DNA of 6,955 nt. Source: an uncultured Oscillospiraceae bacterium. Lineage in GTDB: Bacteria; Bacillota; Clostridia; Oscillospirales; Acutalibacteraceae. The notes below the pieces were generated by a model. That model ran no database searches. It was not told the DNA's origin and saw only the letters and a program-made list of their open reading frames with translations. The stretch is taken from positions 1 to 6,955 of the forward strand of contig URDW01000109.1 of assembly GCA_900546735.1 (NCBI GenBank), read 5' to 3'. The first letter of the stretch is position 1. Each line of letters starts with the position of its first letter. The position numbers were made by a program, and so were the translations under genes. Below, piece by piece: positions 1-5,271 of the stretch.

Positions 1-48
1 CGAGATCGCTCAGTGTCTCGTGGGCTCGGAGATGTGTATAAGAGACAG
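1..48 (+). other. Illumina Nextera adapter remnant (not genomic)
   Basis: Bases 1-6 (CGAGAT) match the end of the Illumina P7 primer. Bases 7-14 (CGCTCAGT) sit where the i7 index belongs; the reverse complement ACTGAGCG agrees, from memory, with Nextera XT index N724. Bases 15-48 are the Nextera Read-2 transposase adapter, ending in the 19-base Tn5 mosaic end AGATGTGTATAAGAGACAG at 30-48. Real sequence therefore starts at 49. Reading through the adapter on the plus strand creates a false peptide beginning MGSEMCIRDR, a well-known signature of adapter contamination in protein databases. The stretch should be trimmed before deposition. Confidence 0.98.
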
Positions 49-268
49 GCATAGAGGCTGCGGCGGTTTTGGCGGCTGTTTCGATCGTACAGTCGTCGGC
101 CAGCGCAGCAATGTCTTTGGCAGCTGCGCCGATCGTCATGCTCATGTTGGTGCCGGTATCGCCGTCCGGTACGGGAAAAATATTCAGTGCGTCAACGGCG
201 GCACGGTTGTTGCTGATGTTGTTGGATGCAGAAAGAATGCCGTCGCGAAACATTGCGCCTGTAATCAT
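49..268 (-). CDS. fakA: Fatty acid kinase FakA / YloV-like DAK2-domain protein, N-terminal part only
   Basis: The visible 73 residues are the start of a DAK2/DhaL-type nucleotide-binding domain. The sequence LNIFPVPDGDTGTNMSMT at residues 28-45 is the family's ATP/Mg signature; the aspartates at about 35 and 37 correspond to the metal-binding pair. In the family, FakA phosphorylates fatty acids held by a FakB partner in the cytoplasm, feeding exogenous fatty acids into phospholipid synthesis. The ATG at 268 is chosen because GGAGGA lies 7 nt upstream (about 276-281) and the family begins close to this motif. The gene follows the Asp23/Gls24 gene by 15 nt, the usual yloU-yloV arrangement. It is truncated by the adapter at base 48, so about 470 residues, including the middle domain and the DegV-like C-terminal domain of full-length FakA, are missing. 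The truncation is an assembly-edge effect, not a mutation. A DhaL-type subunit is the alternative but fits the neighbourhood less well. Confidence 0.9.
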
Positions 269-283
269 TGGTTTGTCCTCCGG

Positions 284-643
284 TCAGTTTTTCAGTTGGT
301 CAACGTACACGTTTACGGCTTCTACCTTCAGGTCGGTCGCTTCTTCTATCGTGTAGCGGACTTTATTCACAATGCTGCTGACGATCGCGCTGATGTTGAT
401 GCCGTAGGTCACAGCAATGTGCAGATCGATCGTCAGCAGGCCGTTTTCGCTTCTTACGTTTACGCCCTGGTTCGTCGTGTCCAGATCATAGCGGCCTTTC
501 AGGGCCGATTTGATGGCCTGCGCCGGGGTGGAGCTGACCATGCCGGCCACGCCGAAGCAGGACGATGCGGTTTTGCCGACCAGTTTCGAGAAATAGTTGT
601 TGGTGATCTCGATATATCCGTTGGCGTTTTCCGTGCGTATCAT
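284..643 (-). CDS. Asp23/Gls24 family envelope stress response protein (YloU-like)
   Basis: This 119-residue protein has the length and layout of the Asp23/Gls24 (DUF322) family: an N-terminal beta segment with GYIEITNNYFSKLVGKTASS (9-28), GVAGMV at 31-36, then LTIDLHIAVTYGINI at 70-84 and the closing VRYTIEEATDLKVEAVNVYV at 95-114. It has no signal peptide or membrane segment, so it is cytosolic; staphylococcal Asp23 is tethered to the membrane by a partner, and no such partner is seen here. The start at 643 is supported by a near-perfect AAGGAGGT site at about 651-659. It sits 21 nt after the binding-protein gene and 15 nt before fakA, so it is almost certainly co-transcribed with both. The exact biochemical role of YloU-like members is not established; co-occurrence with FakA suggests a link to envelope or lipid homeostasis, which is inference. 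Confidence 0.93.
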   Translation of the reverse strand: MIRTENANGYIEITNNYFSKLVGKTASSCFGVAGMVSSTPAQAIKSALKGRYDLDTTNQGVNVRSENGLLTIDLHIAVTYGINISAIVSSIVNKVRYTIEEATDLKVEAVNVYVDQLKN

Positions 644-664
644 AAATAAATACCTCCTTGGGGT

Positions 665-2170
665 TCAGTCTTCAAAATACCATTCTTCAATGTTTGAAAA
701 ATAATTTTTATATATGCCCTGCATGTCGCCGTGCAGGTCTTTGGAATAACCGATGATGCCGCGGCGGTACACAAGCGGTACAAACGGCATTTCCGATGCA
801 AATTCAGACACAAACGTCTCGATCTCGCTGCCGCCCATGTAGCTGGCGTAGGCTTTTGCGCTGGCGCCGTTTTCATTAATGCCGTAGTGCAGCGCGCCGT
901 CTTTCTGGAAAAACGGGTACAGGCACATGTCGTCAGACAGTTTCGTTTCGCCCAGATACAGCTCGTACTGGCCTTTTTCAAGCGCCTGCGTGTAATCGCT
1001 GTAGGAAAGCTGACGTACGTCAACGGTAAAGCCGACGGCTTCGAGCGCTGTTTCGATCACAGTGGCGGCAGCGGTGCGGCTGGCGTTTTCGCGGTTGACG
1101 ATCAGGCGCACGGTGTTTTTGTTTAAATCGGCGCCGCTTTGCGTGATCGCCTGCTGTGCGGCGGATGCATTGCTGTCTTCGGCAAAGATGGCCGAAACTT
1201 CGGCCAGCGTGCAGGCAGGGTTAAAAATGGAGGTCGCTGCCAGGGCATACCCGTGGTAGGCGCTTTTGGCGATCGTGTCGCGGCTGATGGCCAGTGATAC
1301 AGCCTGGCGCAAGGCGACGTTTGACATAATGCTGCTTGACGCGGTGTTGAAGCCCAGGTACACCAGGTTGTTGATGTTGACCTGTTTGGTCTGGCTTTTG
1401 ATGCTTTTGGCGTCTTCGTCGTCCAAGCTGAAAAAGGCGTAGTCGATGTTGTCTATGCTGATGCCGTTGGCGATCGATTCGCTTGAGGCAATGTTGACCA
1501 GACGGATCGACTGGATAAACGGCTCAAAATCCTCTTTTTTCGTGTTTTGCACCAGCGTAATATTGCCGCTGTCGTCTTCGTCAAACGCATATCTGCCGCT
1601 GCCGAGGGGCAGGTCGCTGTCTATCTCAGAGGCTTTTAAAATAGGGAAGGTCAGCAGGCTTGCGGCGTTTGGGTTGGCGTAGGCCAGTTCAAAAACGATC
1701 GTGCTGCCCGCCCCGGCCGAGGCCGAGCGGATGCCGCTTAAGGTGCCGCTGTAGATGGGCGAGTCTTTGGCCGCCTCGAAAGAGGCCAGAATGTCGCCGC
1801 TTTGCAGGGCACTGCCGTCTGAAAAGACTGCGCCTGAGCGGTAAGTCACGTTCAGTGTCGTTGCGTCGGTAAATTCATAGCTGCCGGCCAGTTCCAGAAT
1901 GGGGGAAAATGTTTCATCCAGCCGAAAGAGCGTGTCAAATACCAGGTCAGCGATCACAATGTTGTTTTGCGTTTCGGCTTTATACGGGTTTAGCGAGTCG
2001 GATTTTGTGTAGCTGATGCGCAGCGGCGTGTCGCTTTTCGGCGTGTCGGCCGGCTGGGTGGAAACGGTCGTGTCCTCCTCGCTTTCACCGCCGGAAGAGC
2101 AGGCAGCGAAGCTGAGCGCAATGACCCCCGCAAGAAACAGCGCCGTTATTTTTTTAAAACATTTTGGCAT
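665..2170 (-). CDS. Family-5 extracellular solute-binding lipoprotein (peptide/nickel ABC type)
   Basis: This 501-residue protein starts with a lipoprotein signal peptide: positive residues K3, K6 and K7, a hydrophobic core (8-22) and FAAC with the lipidated Cys at 24. The F at the -3 position is less usual than L or V. An acidic, Ser/Thr-rich linker (25-48) follows. The mature part has SBP_bac_5 hallmarks: LVFDTLFRLDETFSPILEL (76-94), the YRSGAVFSDGSAL strand-loop (110-122), PLGSGRYAF (188-196), YLGFNT (271-276) and ALRQAVSLAISRDTI (286-300). Members capture oligopeptides or similar ligands outside the membrane and deliver them to an ABC importer. No permease or ATPase gene is visible, so it may serve a transporter elsewhere or act as a sensor. 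Its ribosome binding site AAAGGA (2181-2186) overlaps the ymdB stop codon, 14 nt upstream, suggesting coupled translation. The ligand cannot be read from the sequence. Confidence 0.93.
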   Translation of the reverse strand: MPKCFKKITALFLAGVIALSFAACSSGGESEEDTTVSTQPADTPKSDTPLRISYTKSDSLNPYKAETQNNIVIADLVFDTLFRLDETFSPILELAGSYEFTDATTLNVTYRSGAVFSDGSALQSGDILASFEAAKDSPIYSGTLSGIRSASAGAGSTIVFELAYANPNAASLLTFPILKASEIDSDLPLGSGRYAFDEDDSGNITLVQNTKKEDFEPFIQSIRLVNIASSESIANGISIDNIDYAFFSLDDEDAKSIKSQTKQVNINNLVYLGFNTASSSIMSNVALRQAVSLAISRDTIAKSAYHGYALAATSIFNPACTLAEVSAIFAEDSNASAAQQAITQSGADLNKNTVRLIVNRENASRTAAATVIETALEAVGFTVDVRQLSYSDYTQALEKGQYELYLGETKLSDDMCLYPFFQKDGALHYGINENGASAKAYASYMGGSEIETFVSEFASEMPFVPLVYRRGIIGYSKDLHGDMQGIYKNYFSNIEEWYFED

Positions 2171-2184
2171 GTGTATCGTGTCCT

Positions 2185-2958
2185 TTAAAAGCGTATCCTC
2201 TGTACGCCGGTGGTCTTTTTTGTTTTTTCGTCGATTTCAAAAATGCAGCCCTCGCACACACACGGGCCGTCCGGGTTGGTAAAGCGCGCAGGCAAGCCGG
2301 TGCGCATTTTTTCAATGGCTGCGGCCGGTTCCACGCCGAGCACGCTGTAATATGGGCCGGTCATGCCCAGGTCCGTCATGTAGCCGGTGCCGTTTGGCAA
2401 AATCTGCTCGTCGGCCGTCTGCACATGGGTGTGCGTGCCGAATACGGCGCTGACGCGGCCGTCCAGGAAAAAGCCCATGGCCCGCTTTTCGCCGGAGGAT
2501 TCCGCGTGGAAGTCCACCAGAATGACGCCGGCGCCCATCTCCTGCAAACGGCTGATCTCGCGCTCTGCCGTGTCAAACGGATTTTCGCACGGCTCTAAGT
2601 AGGCGCGGCCGAGCAGGTTGATCACGCCGACCAGACAAAAACCCAGGTCCAGTACGGTGCTGCCGCGGCCCGGCGCTGTTCGATACAGGTTGGCCGGGCG
2701 CAGGATGCAGTCGTTTTCATCCAGATAGTTGTAGATCTCCCGCCGCCGCAGGGCATGGTTGCCCAGGGTGATCACGTCGGCCCCGCTGTCAAAAATGTGC
2801 TGTGCCGACTGGGGCAGAACGCCGTTGCCGACCGCTGAGTTTTCCCCGTTTACGATCACGGCGCGGCAGCCAAACTCTTTTTTTATTTTGGGAAGAACAC
2901 TTCTAAGATATTCGCACCCCTGTTTGGATACGACATCTCCGATCGTGGCTATTTTCAT
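2185..2958 (-). CDS. ymdB: YmdB-family metallophosphodiesterase (2',3'-cyclic nucleotide type)
   Basis: This 257-residue protein matches the YmdB/TIGR00282 calcineurin-like phosphoesterase family over its full length. Metal-ligand motifs appear in order: GDVV (D8), NGEN (E39, N40), GNH (N67, H68), DFHAE (H151) and GTHTHVQT (H176, H178), followed by DLGMTGP (about 195-202). In Bacillus, YmdB hydrolyses 2',3'-cAMP and affects biofilm formation, motility and sporulation, acting in the cytoplasm. The start MKIATIGDVV is the family's normal N-terminus. The ribosome binding site is weak (AAAGAGA, about 2964-2972), but the promoter at 2996-3031 gives a short leader. After GNH the usual T-W-(D/N) is replaced by A-L-R, so residues near the active-site edge differ from the Bacillus protein. 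It is the first gene of a four-gene operon with the binding lipoprotein, Asp23/Gls24 and fakA. Confidence 0.95.
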   Translation of the reverse strand: MKIATIGDVVSKQGCEYLRSVLPKIKKEFGCRAVIVNGENSAVGNGVLPQSAQHIFDSGADVITLGNHALRRREIYNYLDENDCILRPANLYRTAPGRGSTVLDLGFCLVGVINLLGRAYLEPCENPFDTAEREISRLQEMGAGVILVDFHAESSGEKRAMGFFLDGRVSAVFGTHTHVQTADEQILPNGTGYMTDLGMTGPYYSVLGVEPAAAIEKMRTGLPARFTNPDGPCVCEGCIFEIDEKTKKTTGVQRIRF

Positions 2959-2995
2959 CTGTGTCTCTTTTCTGTTCTGCTTTTTGGAAATCTAT

Positions 2996-3031
2996 TTAAG
3001 TTATTATACAATACCGCTTGCAAAAAAACAA
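2996..3031 (-). promoter_or_regulatory. Sigma-A-type promoter of the ymdB operon
   Basis: On the minus strand TTGTTT (3031-3026) and a consensus TATAAT (3008-3003) are separated by exactly 17 bases. Transcription would start near 2996, giving a leader of about 38 nt before the ymdB ATG. The promoter sits in an AT-rich stretch just past the terminator of the preceding nucleotidyltransferase gene, consistent with an independent operon. No operator palindrome was seen overlapping it. Confidence 0.8.
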
Positions 3032-3084
3032 TGAAAAAAGGATTAATTCTTCCCCGCGGCGGCGTGCGGGTATTTTCGTATACC

Positions 3085-3114
3085 GACAAAAATACCCCGC
3101 AGCTGCGGGGCTTT
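3085..3114 (-). terminator. Intrinsic terminator of the nucleotidyltransferase gene
   Basis: The perfect 16-base palindrome CCCCGCAGCTGCGGGG (3095-3110) folds into a 6-bp GC stem with an AGCT loop. On the minus strand it is preceded by AAAAG and followed by TATTTTTG, a good rho-independent terminator immediately after the stop codon at 3115-3117. On the plus strand it is followed by CTTTT, so it could work both ways, though no plus-strand gene ends here. Confidence 0.85.
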
Positions 3115-4296
3115 TCACTTCTTCTTGTTGATTTTTTTCAGTTCGTTTGAGACTTTGGCGTAAAGCTTTGGCGTTTCATCCTCCTGCATGATCTCGTGGA
3201 TCGTCTGGGTCGAGTGTGCGCGCCTTTTGAAAACGGCGTTGAACAGCCGGTGCAGCCAGGCAAGCGGCAGCAGAAGCGCACACTTTGCATAGGGGTACTG
3301 CTTTCTTAAATAGACGGCGCTGGGGAACAGCAGCGTCAGCAGCGCCTTCAGGCGTGTGGCCGGTGAAATGCGCCCGTCGTCGCCGATGCTGTTTTTCAAA
3401 TAGATCTTGCCGGCGCCGCCGTTTTCAAACCCAAAAGCGCCGCCGCCAAGCACGATTTTTTCGGCGTGGGCATAAATGCGGTCGAAATTCACGTTCTTTT
3501 TCACTTCCACCGGTGTGGAGAACCACTTTTTGCAAAGGTAAAACAAAAAGTCGGCCGTGCCGCTTTGCCCTTCTTTTTGCAGCAGCTCGTAAGCAGACGC
3601 TGCTTCTTCGGGCGTCAGGTGCGTCAGCAGCACGTCAATGTCCATAAACATTTTTATACCGGCGCCGCCGTTTTCAAAGTGGCGTATCAGGTGCTTTACA
3701 ACGTAAACCAGGTGAAAGACCGGCTTTGGGAAAAAGGTGATGCCGTTTTCACTTGTGCACACCTCTTCAAAACGGTGCACATGTTCAAAGTCTTCGCCCA
3801 GTCCCTTGTGCAGCTCGACCTCCTGCGCGCCGTCAAAAAACGCGGCCACGTCTGCATTCAGCGTGGCCCGGCGGAAGCCGGCCTGCTCCAGTGCGGCAAC
3901 AGCAGCGGAAAATTGTTCGGGCTCAATGGCAATGTCGGTGTCGGCGCTGGTGCGCAGCTCGGGCTGCGGATAAAACCGGCCGATCTGTTCGCCCTTTACA
4001 TAGGCGTGGCGGATGCCGGCCGCGCACAGCGCTTCTTCGGCGCGCTGTGCCGTGATGCGCATCATTTCGTGTTTTTGCAGGGTCTTGCCGAGCAGCTGCG
4101 TGAATTTAGACATGGTGCTGCCCTGCGGCCGAAGCTGCGGCGGCAGCAGCAGGATCTGTGCGGCCGCAATGCCGGCCACGTTGTGCGACAGGCCAAGCTT
4201 TAAGACAGACGGCCAGTCGGGGTCTTTGATTTTTGCCTGCTCGCCGCGTAAAAATGTGCCAAGCAGCGTAACAAATTGTTTTTCGCCGTTTGTCAT
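3115..4296 (-). CDS. NTP_transf_5-type nucleotidyltransferase family protein
   Basis: This 393-residue cytosolic protein resembles the uncharacterised nucleotidyltransferase family PF14907 (NTP_transf_5). The core is AYVKGEQIGRFYP (98-110), then ELRTSADTDIAIEP (113-126), where D119 and D121 form the paired metal-binding aspartates of the pol-beta fold, and VELHKG (160-165), where E161 is a plausible third acidic residue. A conserved-looking HLIRHFENGGAGIKMFMDIDVLL (202-224, in two parts HLIRHFENGG and AGIKMFMDIDVLL) follows, as is typical downstream in this family. The C-terminus (about 311-360) is basic and hydrophobic and ends in a lysine-rich tail. The start at 4296 has AAAGGAGAG 6-14 nt upstream. 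The gene lies alone between ung and the ymdB promoter, with its own terminator. Substrate and role are unknown; relatives are often near surface-polysaccharide genes, which are not seen here. No HEPN or other toxin-antitoxin partner is adjacent. Confidence 0.85.
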   Translation of the reverse strand: MTNGEKQFVTLLGTFLRGEQAKIKDPDWPSVLKLGLSHNVAGIAAAQILLLPPQLRPQGSTMSKFTQLLGKTLQKHEMMRITAQRAEEALCAAGIRHAYVKGEQIGRFYPQPELRTSADTDIAIEPEQFSAAVAALEQAGFRRATLNADVAAFFDGAQEVELHKGLGEDFEHVHRFEEVCTSENGITFFPKPVFHLVYVVKHLIRHFENGGAGIKMFMDIDVLLTHLTPEEAASAYELLQKEGQSGTADFLFYLCKKWFSTPVEVKKNVNFDRIYAHAEKIVLGGGAFGFENGGAGKIYLKNSIGDDGRISPATRLKALLTLLFPSAVYLRKQYPYAKCALLLPLAWLHRLFNAVFKRRAHSTQTIHEIMQEDETPKLYAKVSNELKKINKKK

Positions 4297-4340
4297 GTTC
4301 AGCTCTCCTTTGCCGGAACGGATGTGCCGGCAGTGTTAAC

Positions 4341-4369
4341 GATATATGTATATGCTGTGACCGGGTAAA
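4341..4369 (-). promoter_or_regulatory. Possible weak promoter upstream of the nucleotidyltransferase gene
   Basis: Minus-strand TTTACC (4369-4364) and TATATC (4346-4341) are spaced by 17 bases, about 45 nt from the ATG at 4296. Both boxes depart from consensus. The -35 box lies inside the right arm of the palindrome at 4364-4383, so a bound regulator could block it. Alternatively the gene is expressed by read-through from ung, 99 nt upstream. Confidence 0.35.
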
Positions 4370-4383
4370 ATCTGCATTTTACC
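4364..4383. repeat. Perfect inverted repeat GGTAAAAT-CTGC-ATTTTACC
   Basis: Two 8-base arms (4364-4371 and 4376-4383) are perfectly complementary around a 4-base CTGC spacer. It sits just after the ung stop codon and before the nucleotidyltransferase gene. It lacks a following U-tract on the minus strand (next bases are CGGTCACAG), so it is a poor intrinsic terminator; an operator or a 3'-end stabilising hairpin is as likely. A second short inverted repeat (TGCCGG at 4311-4316 with CCGGCA at 4327-4332) lies in the leader close to the ribosome binding site. Confidence 0.6.
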
Positions 4384-4395
4384 GCATGGCAGGCA

Positions 4396-5061
4396 TTATT
4401 CCAGCCGCCAGTCGACGGGGTCGTTTGGGATCAGCCGGTTCGTTTTGGAAAAATGGCGGCAGCCGAAAAAGCCGTTGTGCGCAGAAAGCGGGCTGGGGTG
4501 TGCCGCCGTTAAAATGTGGTGGTTCGGGTTGGTGATCAGCTTTGCCTTGCTTTTGGCAAAGTTGCCCCACAGCAGAAAAACAATGGGCTTTTCCCGCTCG
4601 TTCAGCAGTTCAATAATGCGGTCGGTAAAGACTTCCCACCCAATGCCGCGGTGACTGGCGGCCTGCCCGCCGCGCACGGAAAGCACGCTGTTGAGCAGCA
4701 GCACGCCGTTTTTGGCCCACGGCGTCAGGTCGCCGCATTTCGGAATGGGGTAGCCAAGGTCGTCGTGGTACTCTTTAAAAATGTTGACGAGCGACGGCGG
4801 CGGCGCCACGCCCGGTTTTACAGAAAACGACAGCCCGTGCGCCTGGCCGGGGCCGTGGTACGGGTCCTGCCCAAGGATCACAGCTTTGACGGCGTCGTAA
4901 TCTGTGATTTTCATGGCGTTGAACAGGTCGTACATGCTTGGGTAAACGGGGTAGGCCGGGTTTGCGTACTCGGCTTTTAAAAAGTTGTGGATTTTTATAT
5001 AGTATTCCTTTTTGAATTCGTCTTGCAGCAGTTCGTCCCACGCATTGTCAAAATGCACCAT
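4396..5061 (-). CDS. ung: Uracil-DNA glycosylase, family 1
   Basis: Ung removes uracil from DNA, starting base-excision repair of deaminated cytosine or misincorporated dUTP. All family-1 motifs are present in the 221-residue protein: the water-activating loop [20 protein letters not shown] (residues 62-81, catalytic D66), [11 protein letters not shown] (88-98), [11 protein letters not shown] with the uracil-binding Asn (122-132), VFLLWG (161-166) and the DNA-intercalating loop [18 protein letters not shown] (188-205, H188). The length matches the family. I place the start at 5061, not at the in-frame ATG at 5145: GAGGGGAC lies 7 nt upstream of 5061, the family aligns from [10 protein letters not shown], and the likely promoter falls inside the longer reading frame with transcription starting near 5102. 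It follows the repeat-protein terminator and is probably monocistronic or loosely joined to the nucleotidyltransferase gene. Confidence 0.97.
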   Translation of the reverse strand: MVHFDNAWDELLQDEFKKEYYIKIHNFLKAEYANPAYPVYPSMYDLFNAMKITDYDAVKAVILGQDPYHGPGQAHGLSFSVKPGVAPPPSLVNIFKEYHDDLGYPIPKCGDLTPWAKNGVLLLNSVLSVRGGQAASHRGIGWEVFTDRIIELLNEREKPIVFLLWGNFAKSKAKLITNPNHHILTAAHPSPLSAHNGFFGCRHFSKTNRLIPNDPVDWRLE

Positions 5062-5101
5062 CTTTTGTCCCCTCGCGCGCATTCTTGTTTTTTTATATAT
5101 T

Positions 5102-5137
5102 TCAATACATTGTATCATGTTCTTCGGCTGCCTGCAA
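5102..5137 (-). promoter_or_regulatory. Sigma-A-type promoter of ung
   Basis: Minus-strand TTGCAG (5137-5132) and TACAAT (5114-5109) are separated by 17 bases, giving a start near 5102 and a leader of about 40 nt to the ATG at 5061. The AT-rich stretch upstream (5138-5190) could act as an UP-type element. No Gram-positive LexA box (GAAC-N4-GTTC) was seen. Confidence 0.75.
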
Positions 5138-5216
5138 GTTTTCAAACATACAGTTTGTATATTTTTTACAATTCTTTTTTTGTCCGCTTATTTGCGCAGG
5201 CGGCTTTTGCGGCATA

Positions 5217-5251
5217 AAAAAACGCATGCAGATCGCTCTGCATGCGTTTTT
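5217..5251 (-). terminator. Strong intrinsic terminator after the repeat-protein gene
   Basis: ACGCATGCAGA (5222-5232) and TCTGCATGCGT (5237-5247) form a perfect 11-bp stem with a TCGC loop, extended by A/T pairs at the base. On the minus strand it is followed by TTTTTTATG, a textbook rho-independent terminator 20 nt after the stop codon at 5272. Plus-strand T residues (5247-5251) make it potentially bidirectional. It insulates ung from the upstream gene. Confidence 0.93.
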
Positions 5252-5271
5252 GTGTAACGGTCTTCGGCAAA

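Noticed and set aside
30..48. Tn5 mosaic end as evidence of a transposon in the genome
   Set aside because: It is directly joined to the i7 index and P7 sequence, so it comes from library preparation.
20..649. Plus-strand open frame of 209 codons beginning MGSEMCIRDR
   Set aside because: It starts inside the Nextera adapter and then runs antisense to fakA and the Asp23/Gls24 gene; it is an artefact.
3466..4203. Plus-strand open frame of 245 codons
   Set aside because: It lies wholly antisense to the nucleotidyltransferase, whose motifs, ribosome binding site and terminator are clear; its composition looks like a reverse-strand shadow.
5062..5145. 28-residue N-terminal extension of ung from an ATG at 5145
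   Set aside because: It contains the likely -10 and -35 boxes and precedes the expected transcription start; the ATG at 5061 has a good ribosome binding site and fits the family length.
5143..5161. Short palindrome ATACA-GTT-TGTAT upstream of ung as an SOS operator
   Set aside because: The arms are only 5 bp in AT-rich DNA and it does not match the Gram-positive LexA consensus.
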